64,000 bases of DNA from CAZYMI01 sp964648505 (GTDB taxonomy: Bacteria > Pseudomonadota > Alphaproteobacteria > Micavibrionales > Micavibrionaceae). Location of the stretch: contig CAZYMI010000003.1 in NCBI GenBank assembly GCA_964648505.1, positions 90,447-154,446 of the forward strand, read 5' to 3'. The translations under genes and the position numbers were made by a program. The notes below the pieces were generated by a model, which did no database searches, had not been told where the DNA came from, and saw only the letters and a list, made by a program, of their open reading frames with translations. Positions 16,693-25,955 of the stretch are shown here, in pieces (the stretch's first letter is position 1; every line of letters begins with the position of its first letter).

Positions 16693-17880
16693 ATGCAACA
16701 AAAATCGCCTGTCATTTTACAAATCATACCTTCACTTGGGCCCGGTGGCGCAGAACAAGGCTGCATTGATGTGGCATCAGCTATTTGCAAAGCTGGCGGC
16801 ACCGCGCTTGTTGTCTCTCATCAAGGTGCACGCATACATGAACTGACACGCGTAGGTGCAAAACATATTGATATGCCCATGCATTCAAAGAATATTTTTA
16901 CTATGATTTTTAATATAAGGCGTATTCGCGCTCTTATTCGTGACTATAAAATCGATATTGTTCATGTGAGATCCCGAGCACCCGCCTGGTCAGCTTTCAT
17001 GGCTGTAAGGGGTACGCAAGCCCAGTTCATAACAACCTGCCATGCTCCTTACAAATTTAAAAATCGTTTTAAAAAATTTTATAACAGCATCATGACAAAA
17101 GGTGCGCGTGTTATTGCTATATCAGATTTTGTCGCACACTACCTAAAAGCAAATTATATGATTGATGAAAAGCTGATCAGAACTATTCAACGTGGAATAC
17201 CGATTGAAAAATTTCATCCAGCAAACGTAACCCCTGAACGCATGATAAAACTTTCAAACACTTGGCGTATTCCTGAAGGTATGCATGTCATCATGCTGCC
17301 GGGACGTCTGACGCGATGGAAAGGGCATCATATCTTTATAGATGCGCTTTCCCAACTAAACCGCACAGATGTTTTTGGTCTGATTATAGGGTCTGACCAG
17401 GGCCGAACTGATTATACAAAAGAGCTACACAACTTGATTACCGAAAAAAATCTCGATGGACGCGTACGCATTGTTGAGCACTGCGCTGATATGCCTGCGG
17501 CCTATATGCTGGCTGAAATTATTGTATCGGCTTCCATCGAACCAGAAGGATTTGGGCGCATCCCAGTCGAAGCACAAGCGATGGGAAGGTCTATTATTGC
17601 CACAGCCCATGGCGGCGCCCGCGAAACAATAACAGATGGAGAAACGGGCTGGCTTGTACCACCTTATAATCCAAAAGCGCTGGCTGATAAAATTCAAGAT
17701 GTTTTAAATATGTCACAAGAAATAAAAGAGCATATTGCCTTACGTGCTATTGAAAACGCGTCTGTACGTTTTTCAAAAGATCGTATGACTGCCGATACAC
17801 TGCGTGTCTATAATGAACTTCTTGTAGAAAAATTATTACATATACCTGACAACCCTCGTTCCTTTCAGTTTACGGCATGA
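16693..17880 (+). CDS. Glycosyltransferase, GT4 family
   Basis: 395 residues with the GT-B pattern: IIPSLGPGGAEQGCIDVAS at the N-terminus, MLPGRLTRWKGHHIFIDAL at the domain boundary and the E-x7-E motif in SIEPEGFGRIPVEAQAMG, then GGARETITDGETGWLVPP. It is co-translated with the following GT9 gene (4-base ATGA overlap at 17877), a pairing that suggests lipopolysaccharide core assembly in the cytoplasm. Sugar and acceptor are not determined. Confidence 0.88.
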   Translation: MQQKSPVILQIIPSLGPGGAEQGCIDVASAICKAGGTALVVSHQGARIHELTRVGAKHIDMPMHSKNIFTMIFNIRRIRALIRDYKIDIVHVRSRAPAWSAFMAVRGTQAQFITTCHAPYKFKNRFKKFYNSIMTKGARVIAISDFVAHYLKANYMIDEKLIRTIQRGIPIEKFHPANVTPERMIKLSNTWRIPEGMHVIMLPGRLTRWKGHHIFIDALSQLNRTDVFGLIIGSDQGRTDYTKELHNLITEKNLDGRVRIVEHCADMPAAYMLAEIIVSASIEPEGFGRIPVEAQAMGRSIIATAHGGARETITDGETGWLVPPYNPKALADKIQDVLNMSQEIKEHIALRAIENASVRFSKDRMTADTLRVYNELLVEKLLHIPDNPRSFQFTA

Positions 17881-18812
17881 CACAAGAAAAAATTCTTGTT
17901 ATTAAGCTTTCTGCGCTTGGTGATTTTATTCAAGCTCTTGGACCTATGGCAGCTATCCGGAAGCACCATTCGTCTGCACATATTACCTTACTAACAACAC
18001 CACCCTTTGTAAAAATGGGACAAGATTGCAGCTATTTTGATGATGTATGGGTTGATAACCGCCCAAAATTCTATGATCTATTTGGCCTTTTAAAATTACG
18101 CAAAGGCCTGATCGGGGCTACTTTCTCAAGGGTTTACGATCTTCAGAATAATGATCGAACACAGTTTTATTTATGGCTGATGACCCCTTGTCGTCCTCAG
18201 TGGGTTGGTGCAGCGTTTGGGGCATCTCATCGTAATGCTTCAAAATTACGCAATGCTGGCAAGGCTTTTGATGGACATCGACAAACGCTTGAGATGGCGG
18301 GCTTGAAAGATGTTACGATTGATTCCCTTGAATGGATGAAAAGTGATATTTCTAAATTCAATCTAGAGTCTGATTTTATTCTAATTGTGCCTGGCTGTGC
18401 ACCAAATCGCCTTGAAAAGCGCTGGCCTGCAGATTGTTATATTCAATTATGCCATAAGCTGAAATCAAAAAATAAAACGCCTGTCCTTATTGGTACCCAC
18501 GCTGAAAAAGATATCATCGATCAAATTAGCGTTGCCTGCCCATTTGCAAAAAACCTTACAGGCCAAACTAATCTTTACGATATTGCTGCACTGGGCCACG
18601 CAGCAGCAGGCGCAATTGGAAATGACACAGGGCCTATGCATCTTTTATCTGTGACAGGATGCAAAACTTTAATGATTTTTTCAACCGGGTATGGAAGTAA
18701 CCCACAAAAACATGGGCCACTTGGCGCTAATTCAAAATGCATAAGTGCAAAAAATATTGATTCTATAACGGCAGATCAGGTAGTAGATGAATTTTTCTGC
18801 GTTTCAATATAA
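17877..18812 (+). CDS. Glycosyltransferase, GT9 family (LPS heptosyltransferase-like)
   Basis: 311 residues. The GT9 layout is clear: ILVIKLSALGDFIQALG at the N-terminus, LIVPGCAPNRLEKRWP in the linker and IGNDTGPMHLLSVTG as the ADP-heptose-binding motif. WaaC/WaaF-like enzymes add heptose to the lipid A core. Translationally coupled to the GT4 gene before it. Its 3' end overlaps the convergent ArsR gene by 37 bases, so transcription termination of each lies inside the other. Confidence 0.88.
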   Translation: MTQEKILVIKLSALGDFIQALGPMAAIRKHHSSAHITLLTTPPFVKMGQDCSYFDDVWVDNRPKFYDLFGLLKLRKGLIGATFSRVYDLQNNDRTQFYLWLMTPCRPQWVGAAFGASHRNASKLRNAGKAFDGHRQTLEMAGLKDVTIDSLEWMKSDISKFNLESDFILIVPGCAPNRLEKRWPADCYIQLCHKLKSKNKTPVLIGTHAEKDIIDQISVACPFAKNLTGQTNLYDIAALGHAAAGAIGNDTGPMHLLSVTGCKTLMIFSTGYGSNPQKHGPLGANSKCISAKNIDSITADQVVDEFFCVSI

Positions 18813-19105
18813 TCCATGCAATAAATGTTATAAATTGCTTCCATCATTTTTTTTGCCTTCTCGCATTCGATGGAATAATAAATTGTTTGCGCATCACGCC
18901 TTGTTTTCACAGTACCTTCGCGCCGCAGCCTTGCCAGATGCTGTGATAAAGCAGATTGTGATAACCCTACAATTTCTTCTAAATCGCCTACGCTCATTTC
19001 TTTGCGCCATATCGCGCACAAAATATGCAAACGCTTGTCATTGGCAAGCGTTTTCATAAGGCTCACAACTTCAGTGCAGTTTTTTTGAACTTCTTCCGGA
19101 TCCAA
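18776..19105 (-). CDS. ArsR-family regulator, persulfide-sensor (SqrR/BigR/YgaV) type
   Basis: 109-residue winged-helix repressor. The recognition helix region is VGLSQSALSQHLARLRREG and the wing is KTRRDAQTIYYS. Classical metal-site ELCVCDL residues are absent. Instead Cys30 (LHILCAI) and Cys96 (IYNIYCM) occupy the positions of the two cysteines that SqrR/BigR/YgaV proteins use to sense sulfane sulfur. I infer a redox or sulfide-responsive role. Targets are not obvious: the next minus-strand gene is an SDR 138 bases upstream and no sulfide-quinone reductase is nearby. Confidence 0.85.
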   Translation of the reverse strand: MDPEEVQKNCTEVVSLMKTLANDKRLHILCAIWRKEMSVGDLEEIVGLSQSALSQHLARLRREGTVKTRRDAQTIYYSIECEKAKKMMEAIYNIYCMDYIETQKNSSTT

Positions 19106-19243
19106 CTTACAAACCTAAAAAAATTATGTAGATCCCCCCTCGGGACCAGAACAGTGAAGAAGCATACAAGATATTTTCTCGCAACTATGTATCTTCACTT
19201 CATGCATAATTATATCACAAAGGAAATTAAAAGTAATTATATT

Positions 19244-20044
19244 TCAATTTGTGAACGATTTTTTTGCCGGAGCGCGACGAAGTAATAGTTGTCGTAAATA
19301 TTGAGGCAGTGCAGCAATAATACAAACCAGAACGAACATTCGTTTGGGAAAAACAATCAAAGCTTTTTTTTGTGATAGCCCTTTTGAAATAATGTGTGCC
19401 GCCTTTTCAGCAGATAACATAAATGGCATATAATAATCATTCACATCCGTCATCGGGGTTTTTATAAAACCAGGGCAAACAACACTCACACCTATACCTT
19501 TGGATAGGAGCTGGCTTCCTAAAGCTTCCCCATAAAGTCGCAAAGCCGCTTTTGAAGCGCTGTATGCAGGAGCGCCGGGTAAAGCTAAAAAAGAAGCCAT
19601 AGAGGCAACAAGAGCGATCTGCCCGTGCCCGCGTCTAACCATACCCGTTAAAACAGGATCAATTGTTATAAGTGCGCCTGTTAGATTGGTTTCAAAAATT
19701 TGATATGCCTGCGCTATTGCCTCAAACCCTTCAATTCCAGCGCTACCTGCAGAAATACCCGCATTCACGATCAATAAATCAATATGAAACCTATGATCGA
19801 GACCCTGTGCCCAATGAAAAAACACATCGCGGGCGCGAATATCGATAAGAGCTGTGTGAACGGTTGAGCCAAGGTCTTCACATTCCTGCGCCACCTTTGA
19901 AAGCCTTTCGGCATCTCGCCCCTGAAGACACAAAACAACCCCGGGCTTAGCATAATATCTTGCCAAAGCGGCCCCCAGGCCACTTGAAGCCCCTGTAATC
20001 ATCACTGTTTTTGGGGATTTTATCACGCTAAACCCTTCAATCAT
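19244..20044 (-). CDS. Short-chain dehydrogenase/reductase
   Basis: 266-residue Rossmann oxidoreductase. Cofactor loop VMITGASSGLGAALA, structural NAG in IVNAGISAG, catalytic Ser in LVASMAS and the YSASK Tyr/Lys pair are present. The Arg of QGRDAER after strand 2 favours NADP(H). The C-terminus (about 225-266) has a hydrophobic helix and a basic tail, suggesting membrane attachment. The substrate is unknown. Divergent from serA by 54 bases. Confidence 0.85.
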   Translation of the reverse strand: MIEGFSVIKSPKTVMITGASSGLGAALARYYAKPGVVLCLQGRDAERLSKVAQECEDLGSTVHTALIDIRARDVFFHWAQGLDHRFHIDLLIVNAGISAGSAGIEGFEAIAQAYQIFETNLTGALITIDPVLTGMVRRGHGQIALVASMASFLALPGAPAYSASKAALRLYGEALGSQLLSKGIGVSVVCPGFIKTPMTDVNDYYMPFMLSAEKAAHIISKGLSQKKALIVFPKRMFVLVCIIAALPQYLRQLLLRRAPAKKSFTN

Positions 20045-20098
20045 CTTTTCTGCACTGCAAAAAACTGCTAATTCGGATCATCAACAAAAAGGATGGTC

Positions 20099-21673
20099 AT
20101 GGTCAAGGTTCTCATTGCAGATAAAATGGATGCGCTGGCAGAAAAAATATTCAAATCCCGTGATATTGAGGTAGATATTAAGCCCGGCCTAACCCCTGAT
20201 GAGCTAAAAGCGGCGATTCCAAACTATGACGGAGTTGCCGTCAGATCATCTGCCAAAATAAACGCACAATGCCTTGAAAACCCTGGGCGCCTTAAGGTGA
20301 TCGGGCGGGCAGGAATAGGTGTTGATACAATCGATGTCAAAGCCGCAACAGCTGCAGGCGTTGTTGTGATGAATACGCCTTTTGGAAATTCGATCACAAC
20401 AGCAGAGCATGCGCTCGCTATGATGATGGCGCTCGCACGGCAAATCCCACAGGCGAATGCTTCAACCCATGCAGGCAAATGGGAAAAAAGCGGCTTTTTG
20501 GGCGTGGAACTTTACGGCAAAACTATCGGTATTATCGGATGCGGTAATATCGGCTCAATTGTCGCCTCGCGCGCGCGCGGGCTTGAGATGACCGTTATTG
20601 CCTTTGATCCTTTCCTGACCAATGAACGCGCCCTTGAAATAGGAGTTGAAAAAGTCGATCTGGATACATTATTTGCCCGGGCTGATTTTATAACACTGCA
20701 CACCCCTCTTACAGATCAGACGCGCAATATTATTGATGCTGCTGCTTTAAAGAAATGCAAGAAAGGCGTGCGTATTGTTAATTGCGCGCGGGGTGGACTG
20801 ATTGTTGAAAAAGACCTCAAAGAAGCTCTTGATAGTGGGCAGGTCGCAGGTGCAGCCTTAGACGTTTTTGAAGTGGAACCCGCCAAAGATAATATTTTAT
20901 TTAATAACCCGAACGTAATCTGCACGCCCCATCTGGGCGCTTCCACATCTGAAGCACAGGTGAATGTGGCAATACAAGTGGCAGAACAGATGTCTGATTT
21001 TCTTTTAGCTGGATCTATATCAAATGCTGTCAATATGCCCTCTATTTCAGCAGAAGACGCTCCCAGGCTTAAACCTTATATGGGGCTTGCTACCCAGCTG
21101 GGAAGTTTTTTAGGACAGATAACGACAATCAGCATCGACCGCCTGGATATCGAATATCAGGGCAAGGTATCCAAGCTGAATATCCGTCCGCTAACGGCGT
21201 GCATTTTGTCAGCCTTACTTGGGGTAAACTCTGACTCCGTCAACATGGTCAACGCGCCAGAGATTGCAAAAGCGCGTAAAATGGCTGTGGCAGAAATTAA
21301 AATAGATGAGTGCGACTTGCAAACCGCAATTAAGCTCATTGCACACACAAAGAATGGCACAACATCTTTGACAGGAACGCTGTTTGCAAACGCACAAGGC
21401 CGTATCATAAATATTGATGGTGTTCCAATTGAAGCAGCACTAACCCCAAATATTCTATTTATCCGCAACGATGATAAACCCGGTATGATTGGCGGACTTG
21501 GCACTTTGTTAGGACAAGCAAAAATCAATATTGCCGATTTCCGACTTGGCCGCGTCGCTGAAGGCGGGGTTGCGGTTTCACTTGTTTCTATCGATCAACC
21601 TATACCCGATGACGTTTTTGAAAAAATATCTGCTTTAGGCCAGATCAATACAGTGAAGCGTTTGTCTTTTTAA
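20099..21673 (+). CDS. serA: D-3-phosphoglycerate dehydrogenase
   Basis: NAD-dependent oxidation of 3-phosphoglycerate to phosphohydroxypyruvate, first step of serine synthesis. 524 residues of the long SerA type: substrate domain, NAD domain with GKTIGIIGCGNIGSIVASRA, catalytic NCARGGLIVE and HLGASTSEAQ, then the intervening domain and a C-terminal ACT domain (NILFIRNDDKPGMIGGLGTL) that commonly carries feedback control by serine. The second of two ATG codons (20099) is preferred because the AAAAAGG site lies about 7 bases upstream; the first (20093) would sit right on it. Confidence 0.96.
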   Translation: MVKVLIADKMDALAEKIFKSRDIEVDIKPGLTPDELKAAIPNYDGVAVRSSAKINAQCLENPGRLKVIGRAGIGVDTIDVKAATAAGVVVMNTPFGNSITTAEHALAMMMALARQIPQANASTHAGKWEKSGFLGVELYGKTIGIIGCGNIGSIVASRARGLEMTVIAFDPFLTNERALEIGVEKVDLDTLFARADFITLHTPLTDQTRNIIDAAALKKCKKGVRIVNCARGGLIVEKDLKEALDSGQVAGAALDVFEVEPAKDNILFNNPNVICTPHLGASTSEAQVNVAIQVAEQMSDFLLAGSISNAVNMPSISAEDAPRLKPYMGLATQLGSFLGQITTISIDRLDIEYQGKVSKLNIRPLTACILSALLGVNSDSVNMVNAPEIAKARKMAVAEIKIDECDLQTAIKLIAHTKNGTTSLTGTLFANAQGRIINIDGVPIEAALTPNILFIRNDDKPGMIGGLGTLLGQAKINIADFRLGRVAEGGVAVSLVSIDQPIPDDVFEKISALGQINTVKRLSF

Positions 21674-21691
21674 AAAGGCCTGATGGCCTTT
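21674..21691 (+). terminator. Short stem-loop after serA
   Basis: AAAGGCC / GGCCTTT stem with a TGAT loop directly after the serA stop codon. The tail is not T-rich, so it is a weak intrinsic terminator or an mRNA 3' end stabiliser. Confidence 0.55.
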
Positions 21692-21812
21692 CAAAGGGCA
21701 ATGACAAATTTACCCCGTTGAGTTATACTGAATAGACAAACATATCAAAGGGTTATGTGCACTGCACCATAGGGTTTTGCCATAAGCTCGCAGTGCTTGT
21801 TGGGGGATGTTG

Positions 21813-23492
21813 ATGCAAGAAAAAATATCAAAGCCATGGATCTCAAGCTATCCCGATGGCGTTCAATGGGATAGCCCCATGCGATCACGCCCGATCTATG
21901 ACATGATGCGGGAAACACGCGAAAAGTTTCCTCATCATCCTGCTTTTGATTTTCTTGGAAAAAAATGGACTTGGGCGCAGATAGACGATCAAGTTGGCCG
22001 ATTTGCCAAAGGGCTTCAGCTTAACGGCGTAAAAAAAGGAATGCGGGTTGGTATTTTTTTGCCCAACACGCCTTACTACGTTATTGCTTATTACGCACTG
22101 GCACGTATAGGCGCAGTAATCGTTAATTTTAATCCCCTTTATGCGGAACGCGAACTCAAACATCAAATTATTGATTCTGGATGCGAGATGATGGTTCTTG
22201 CAGATCTAAAAATGCTGTATGAAAAAATGATCAAGATGCTTGACCAGACAGATCTCAAAAAATTAATCATATGCCCCTTCCCTGACATTCTGCCTTTCCC
22301 AAAAAATATTCTTTTTAAACTTTTTAAAAGTAAAGATTTATCGGATATCCCTTACGATCTGCATCACATCCATTTAGCAGATCTTTTGAATAATGATGGC
22401 AAACCCGATAGCGTCCCTGTTCATGATGATGATTTGGCCTTGTTACAATACACAGGCGGCACAACTGGCACCCCAAAAGGTGCCATGTTAAGCCATAAAA
22501 ACATTGTATCGAACACTGAGCAGGCAATTTTATGGTTTTCAAATTCTAAACCTGGCGAAGAAAAAATGCTTGGCGTCATCCCTTTCTTTCATGTCTTTGC
22601 CATGACGGCTGTTATGAATTTCTCTGTACGCCTTGGGTTTGAAATTGTTGCTTTGCCACGCTTTGAACTGGAAGCGACGTTAAAATTAATTGATAAAAAA
22701 AAGCCCCAGCTTTTTATGGGCGTTCCTGCTATTTTCAATGCTATTAACAACCATCCAAAATTAAAAAACTTTGACCTATCATCTTTACGTTACTGTATTT
22801 CGGGCGGCGCTCCACTTCCTGTGGAGGTGAAGAAATCATTTGAACGCAATACAGGTTGCGTTGTTGTAGAAGGATATGGCTTAACCGAAGCATCCCCTAT
22901 TGTTTGCGTTAATCCGTTAAATGGTCGCGTGAGAGATGCATCAATTGGTTTACCATTACCGGGAACAAGTGTTGAGATTATAAATGCGGAAGACAAAATA
23001 ACACCTATGCCTTCTGGCGAAAGCGGGGAGTTATGCGTTCGTGGTCCGCAAGTTATGCAAGGATACTGGAACAAGCCTGAAGAAACAGCCAATGTTCTAA
23101 AAGGTGGCCTTTTGTATACGGGTGATGTTGCCATCATGGATAAAGATGGCTTTGTTTATATCGTTGACCGGATCAAGGATATGATTATTACCAACGGCTA
23201 CAAAGTGTATCCGCGTAATGTTGAAGAAGCGATATACTCACACCCCGACACAGAAGAATGTATTGTTGCAGGAATCCCCGATACCGATCGAGGTGAAATC
23301 GTTAAAGCTTGGATTAAGATGAAACCCGGGCGTGAAATATCAGCCGAATTTTTGAAAAACTGGTTACAAGATAAGCTTTCACCTATGGAGTTACCAAAAG
23401 TTATTGAATTCCGTGATCGTCCGCTACCAAAGACAATGATCGGCAAGTTATCGCGCAAAGACGTTCTGGCAGAAGAATTCTTTCATAAATAA
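21813..23492 (+). CDS. fadD: Long-chain fatty-acid-CoA ligase
   Basis: 559-residue acyl-adenylate-forming enzyme that activates fatty acids with ATP and CoA. Motifs: ATP/AMP signature YTGGTTGTPKGAMLSHKN, VEGYGLTEASPIV, YTGDVAIMDKDGFVYIVDR and the C-terminal lysine in LPKTMIGKLSRKDV. Length fits FadD rather than short-chain ligases. The ATG at 21813 has GGGGGA upstream at good spacing; an ATG at 21807 abuts that site. Monocistronic by spacing. The precise chain-length preference is not visible. Confidence 0.92.
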   Translation: MQEKISKPWISSYPDGVQWDSPMRSRPIYDMMRETREKFPHHPAFDFLGKKWTWAQIDDQVGRFAKGLQLNGVKKGMRVGIFLPNTPYYVIAYYALARIGAVIVNFNPLYAERELKHQIIDSGCEMMVLADLKMLYEKMIKMLDQTDLKKLIICPFPDILPFPKNILFKLFKSKDLSDIPYDLHHIHLADLLNNDGKPDSVPVHDDDLALLQYTGGTTGTPKGAMLSHKNIVSNTEQAILWFSNSKPGEEKMLGVIPFFHVFAMTAVMNFSVRLGFEIVALPRFELEATLKLIDKKKPQLFMGVPAIFNAINNHPKLKNFDLSSLRYCISGGAPLPVEVKKSFERNTGCVVVEGYGLTEASPIVCVNPLNGRVRDASIGLPLPGTSVEIINAEDKITPMPSGESGELCVRGPQVMQGYWNKPEETANVLKGGLLYTGDVAIMDKDGFVYIVDRIKDMIITNGYKVYPRNVEEAIYSHPDTEECIVAGIPDTDRGEIVKAWIKMKPGREISAEFLKNWLQDKLSPMELPKVIEFRDRPLPKTMIGKLSRKDVLAEEFFHK

Positions 23493-23550
23493 AATAGATT
23501 TTTTGTAGACGTGGCTGGGCAGAACAGGTTTGTTTCGTTACACTGTTTTC

Positions 23551-25827
23551 ATGTCTTTTCTAACATTATTCAAATCATCAAAACCGGATCCAGACAAGGC
23601 GCGGCTGGAACTTTTTATTGCGGCTTTGCCATTCCCGTATTTTGCATGGTCAAGAAATGGAGATACATTATATCACCCAGATTTTTTTAAGCTGTTGGGG
23701 GCGCCTTCGGTGCGCACACTCAATGACATCGCCCAAGCACTAACACCCGGAGACGCCGCAGCGCTTGAAACGATGGTTAACCGTCTGCGCGATACAGGAG
23801 AAGCGTTTCACCTGAATGTCGAAACCTTTAATCGCGATCGCGTTCTCAGGCTTTTTGGTTCGCGTGGCCAAGACAGTGGTGATATTGACCCCTTTGTTAT
23901 TTTATGGGCAGAAGATATTTCTGAATATCGACGCGAAATTGAAAGCCTTAAAGAAAAAATCAAAGACACTGAAGCGCTTTCAAAAACTCGCAAAACTGTT
24001 CTTGATAATTTTCCACGCCCTTTATGGTTACGGGATAAGACTGGTGGTCTTATCTGGTGCAACCCTTCCTACACAGAAGCTGTTAAAAGCACAGCCGATA
24101 AAGTAATAGACGATCAGATTGAACTTTCCATTAAGCCATCAGCGCAAGGCCCTACCGATACCCGCGCCCTTGCGTACGAATCTTTAAAACGTGGCAAAGC
24201 TTCTCATTTGCGTGGCCATATTATTATCGGGGGTGAACGCCGTTTGATGGATTTCCATGAAATGCCTGTACCCGGCGGGCTTATCACTTTCGGTTATGCG
24301 CTGGACCGTACAATTGAAGAAGAGCTTGAAGGCATTCATCGCCGCGATCAAACCGCATTCAAAGAACTACTTGAACACATGCGTTCGGCTGTCGCCTTGT
24401 TTTCATCAGAAGAACGGCTTGAATTTTCAAATACAGCCTTCTCGCAATTGTGGGATCTGGAAACACAATGGCTGAATGCGCGACCTAAACTTGGAGATGT
24501 GCTAGAAAAATTACGTGAACGTAGAATGTTGCCTGAACAATCTGATTTCAGGCGCTATAAACAAGGCTGGCTGGATTTATTTCGCAATTTAGTTGGCACG
24601 CATGAGGATATGTTACACCTGCCAAATGGCGTATCACTTCGTTTACTTGTTGTCCCTCATCCCATGGGGGGATTGATGATGACCTTTGAAGATGTCACCT
24701 CACGTTTGGCACTTGAATCATCTTTGAACACGCTGATGGCCGTTCAAAAAGAAACCCTTGATAATCTAGGGGAAGGGGTCGCCGTTTACGGAAGTGATGG
24801 TCGCTTGCGACTATGGAATCCTTCTTTTTTAAAGCTTTGGAGTCTTCATCCAGAAGATGTAGAAGAAAATCCACATATCAGTAAGCTTGTTGAACGTCTT
24901 CAGCCAAAATTCGGGGTCGAATCATGGATATTTGCCAAAGATATTTTATTCTCACAAGCTATTTCAAGAAATGACGCCAATGGGAGACTTTCCAGATCTG
25001 ATAAAATATTAATTGACTGGTCAACGGTCGCTTTACCAGATGGCGGTGTCATGGTGACACATCGGGATGTAACTGATACTGTTCAGGTTGAAAATGCTTT
25101 GCGCGAAAAAGCTGACGCACTTGAATCAGCTGAGCGCCTGAAACTTGATTTTCTAGCCAATGTATCTTACCAGCTCCGAACGCCTTTAAATGCCATTATG
25201 GGCTTTAATGAAATGCTGGGCATGCAGATATCAGGAACATTAACAGATAAGCAACTTGATTTTACCCGTGCGATCCATGAAGCATCGGAACGCCTGACAA
25301 TGCTGATTGATGATATTCTGGATCTTTCGACGATTGAAGCAGGGTACCTAACGCTTGATAAAACAGATACGGACTGCGCTGCACTTTTGCAATCTATTTA
25401 TGATCTGACTGTTGAATGGTCACGGAGCGTTGGCGTTGTCATGAAGCTTGTTGTCACACCTGATCTTGGTCGCGCTATACTTGATAGCAGGCGTATCAAA
25501 CAAGGCCTGCTTCATCTGATAAGAAATGCTATTGCCTATACTCCCCCCGGAGGGCATGTCACACTTAATGGTCATCGTAACCATGAAAATAAAATATGCT
25601 TTTCAATCGAAGACAATGGCCCTGGTATAGCCACAGAAGATATCAATAAAATGTTTGAACCTTTCATGCGTGGTAACCCCCCCTTACATCAGGTGGATCA
25701 AGGCATTTCTATTGGCGCAGGGATAGGTCTTTCAATTGTCAAGCGGATCATTGAAACACATGGCGGTAAAATTAAAATTGAAAGTACGCTGGGAAAAGGA
25801 ACGCATGTTTTTCTTGTTTTTCCCTGA
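23551..25827 (+). CDS. divL: DivL, atypical PAS histidine kinase with Tyr phosphoacceptor
   Basis: About 758 residues (765 if a TTG at 23530 is used). The N-terminal two thirds is a series of PAS-like modules; the last 230 residues are a HisKA dimerisation helix and HATPase domain with N box RNAIAY, G1 EDNGPGIA and G2 GIGLSIVKRI. The H box reads FLANVSYQLRTPLNAIMGF: the phosphorylated His is Tyr (codon 25168-25170, residue 547 counted from the TTG). This substitution, the length and the multi-PAS layout match Caulobacter DivL (Tyr550), which controls CckA in response to DivK to regulate CtrA. I see no N-terminal membrane helix. Confidence 0.9.
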   Translation: MSFLTLFKSSKPDPDKARLELFIAALPFPYFAWSRNGDTLYHPDFFKLLGAPSVRTLNDIAQALTPGDAAALETMVNRLRDTGEAFHLNVETFNRDRVLRLFGSRGQDSGDIDPFVILWAEDISEYRREIESLKEKIKDTEALSKTRKTVLDNFPRPLWLRDKTGGLIWCNPSYTEAVKSTADKVIDDQIELSIKPSAQGPTDTRALAYESLKRGKASHLRGHIIIGGERRLMDFHEMPVPGGLITFGYALDRTIEEELEGIHRRDQTAFKELLEHMRSAVALFSSEERLEFSNTAFSQLWDLETQWLNARPKLGDVLEKLRERRMLPEQSDFRRYKQGWLDLFRNLVGTHEDMLHLPNGVSLRLLVVPHPMGGLMMTFEDVTSRLALESSLNTLMAVQKETLDNLGEGVAVYGSDGRLRLWNPSFLKLWSLHPEDVEENPHISKLVERLQPKFGVESWIFAKDILFSQAISRNDANGRLSRSDKILIDWSTVALPDGGVMVTHRDVTDTVQVENALREKADALESAERLKLDFLANVSYQLRTPLNAIMGFNEMLGMQISGTLTDKQLDFTRAIHEASERLTMLIDDILDLSTIEAGYLTLDKTDTDCAALLQSIYDLTVEWSRSVGVVMKLVVTPDLGRAILDSRRIKQGLLHLIRNAIAYTPPGGHVTLNGHRNHENKICFSIEDNGPGIATEDINKMFEPFMRGNPPLHQVDQGISIGAGIGLSIVKRIIETHGGKIKIESTLGKGTHVFLVFP

Positions 25828-25955
25828 CATGCAACTCTCAGTAAAGCCATTTATATTTTGCAATGCAGCGTCAGTTTTGCTTTTAAGGACTTGCCGTTCA
25901 TGAAGCATCTCTTTACTGTACTGCTTGCGACAAAAGTTTTTGTAAAGTGAGAAAA

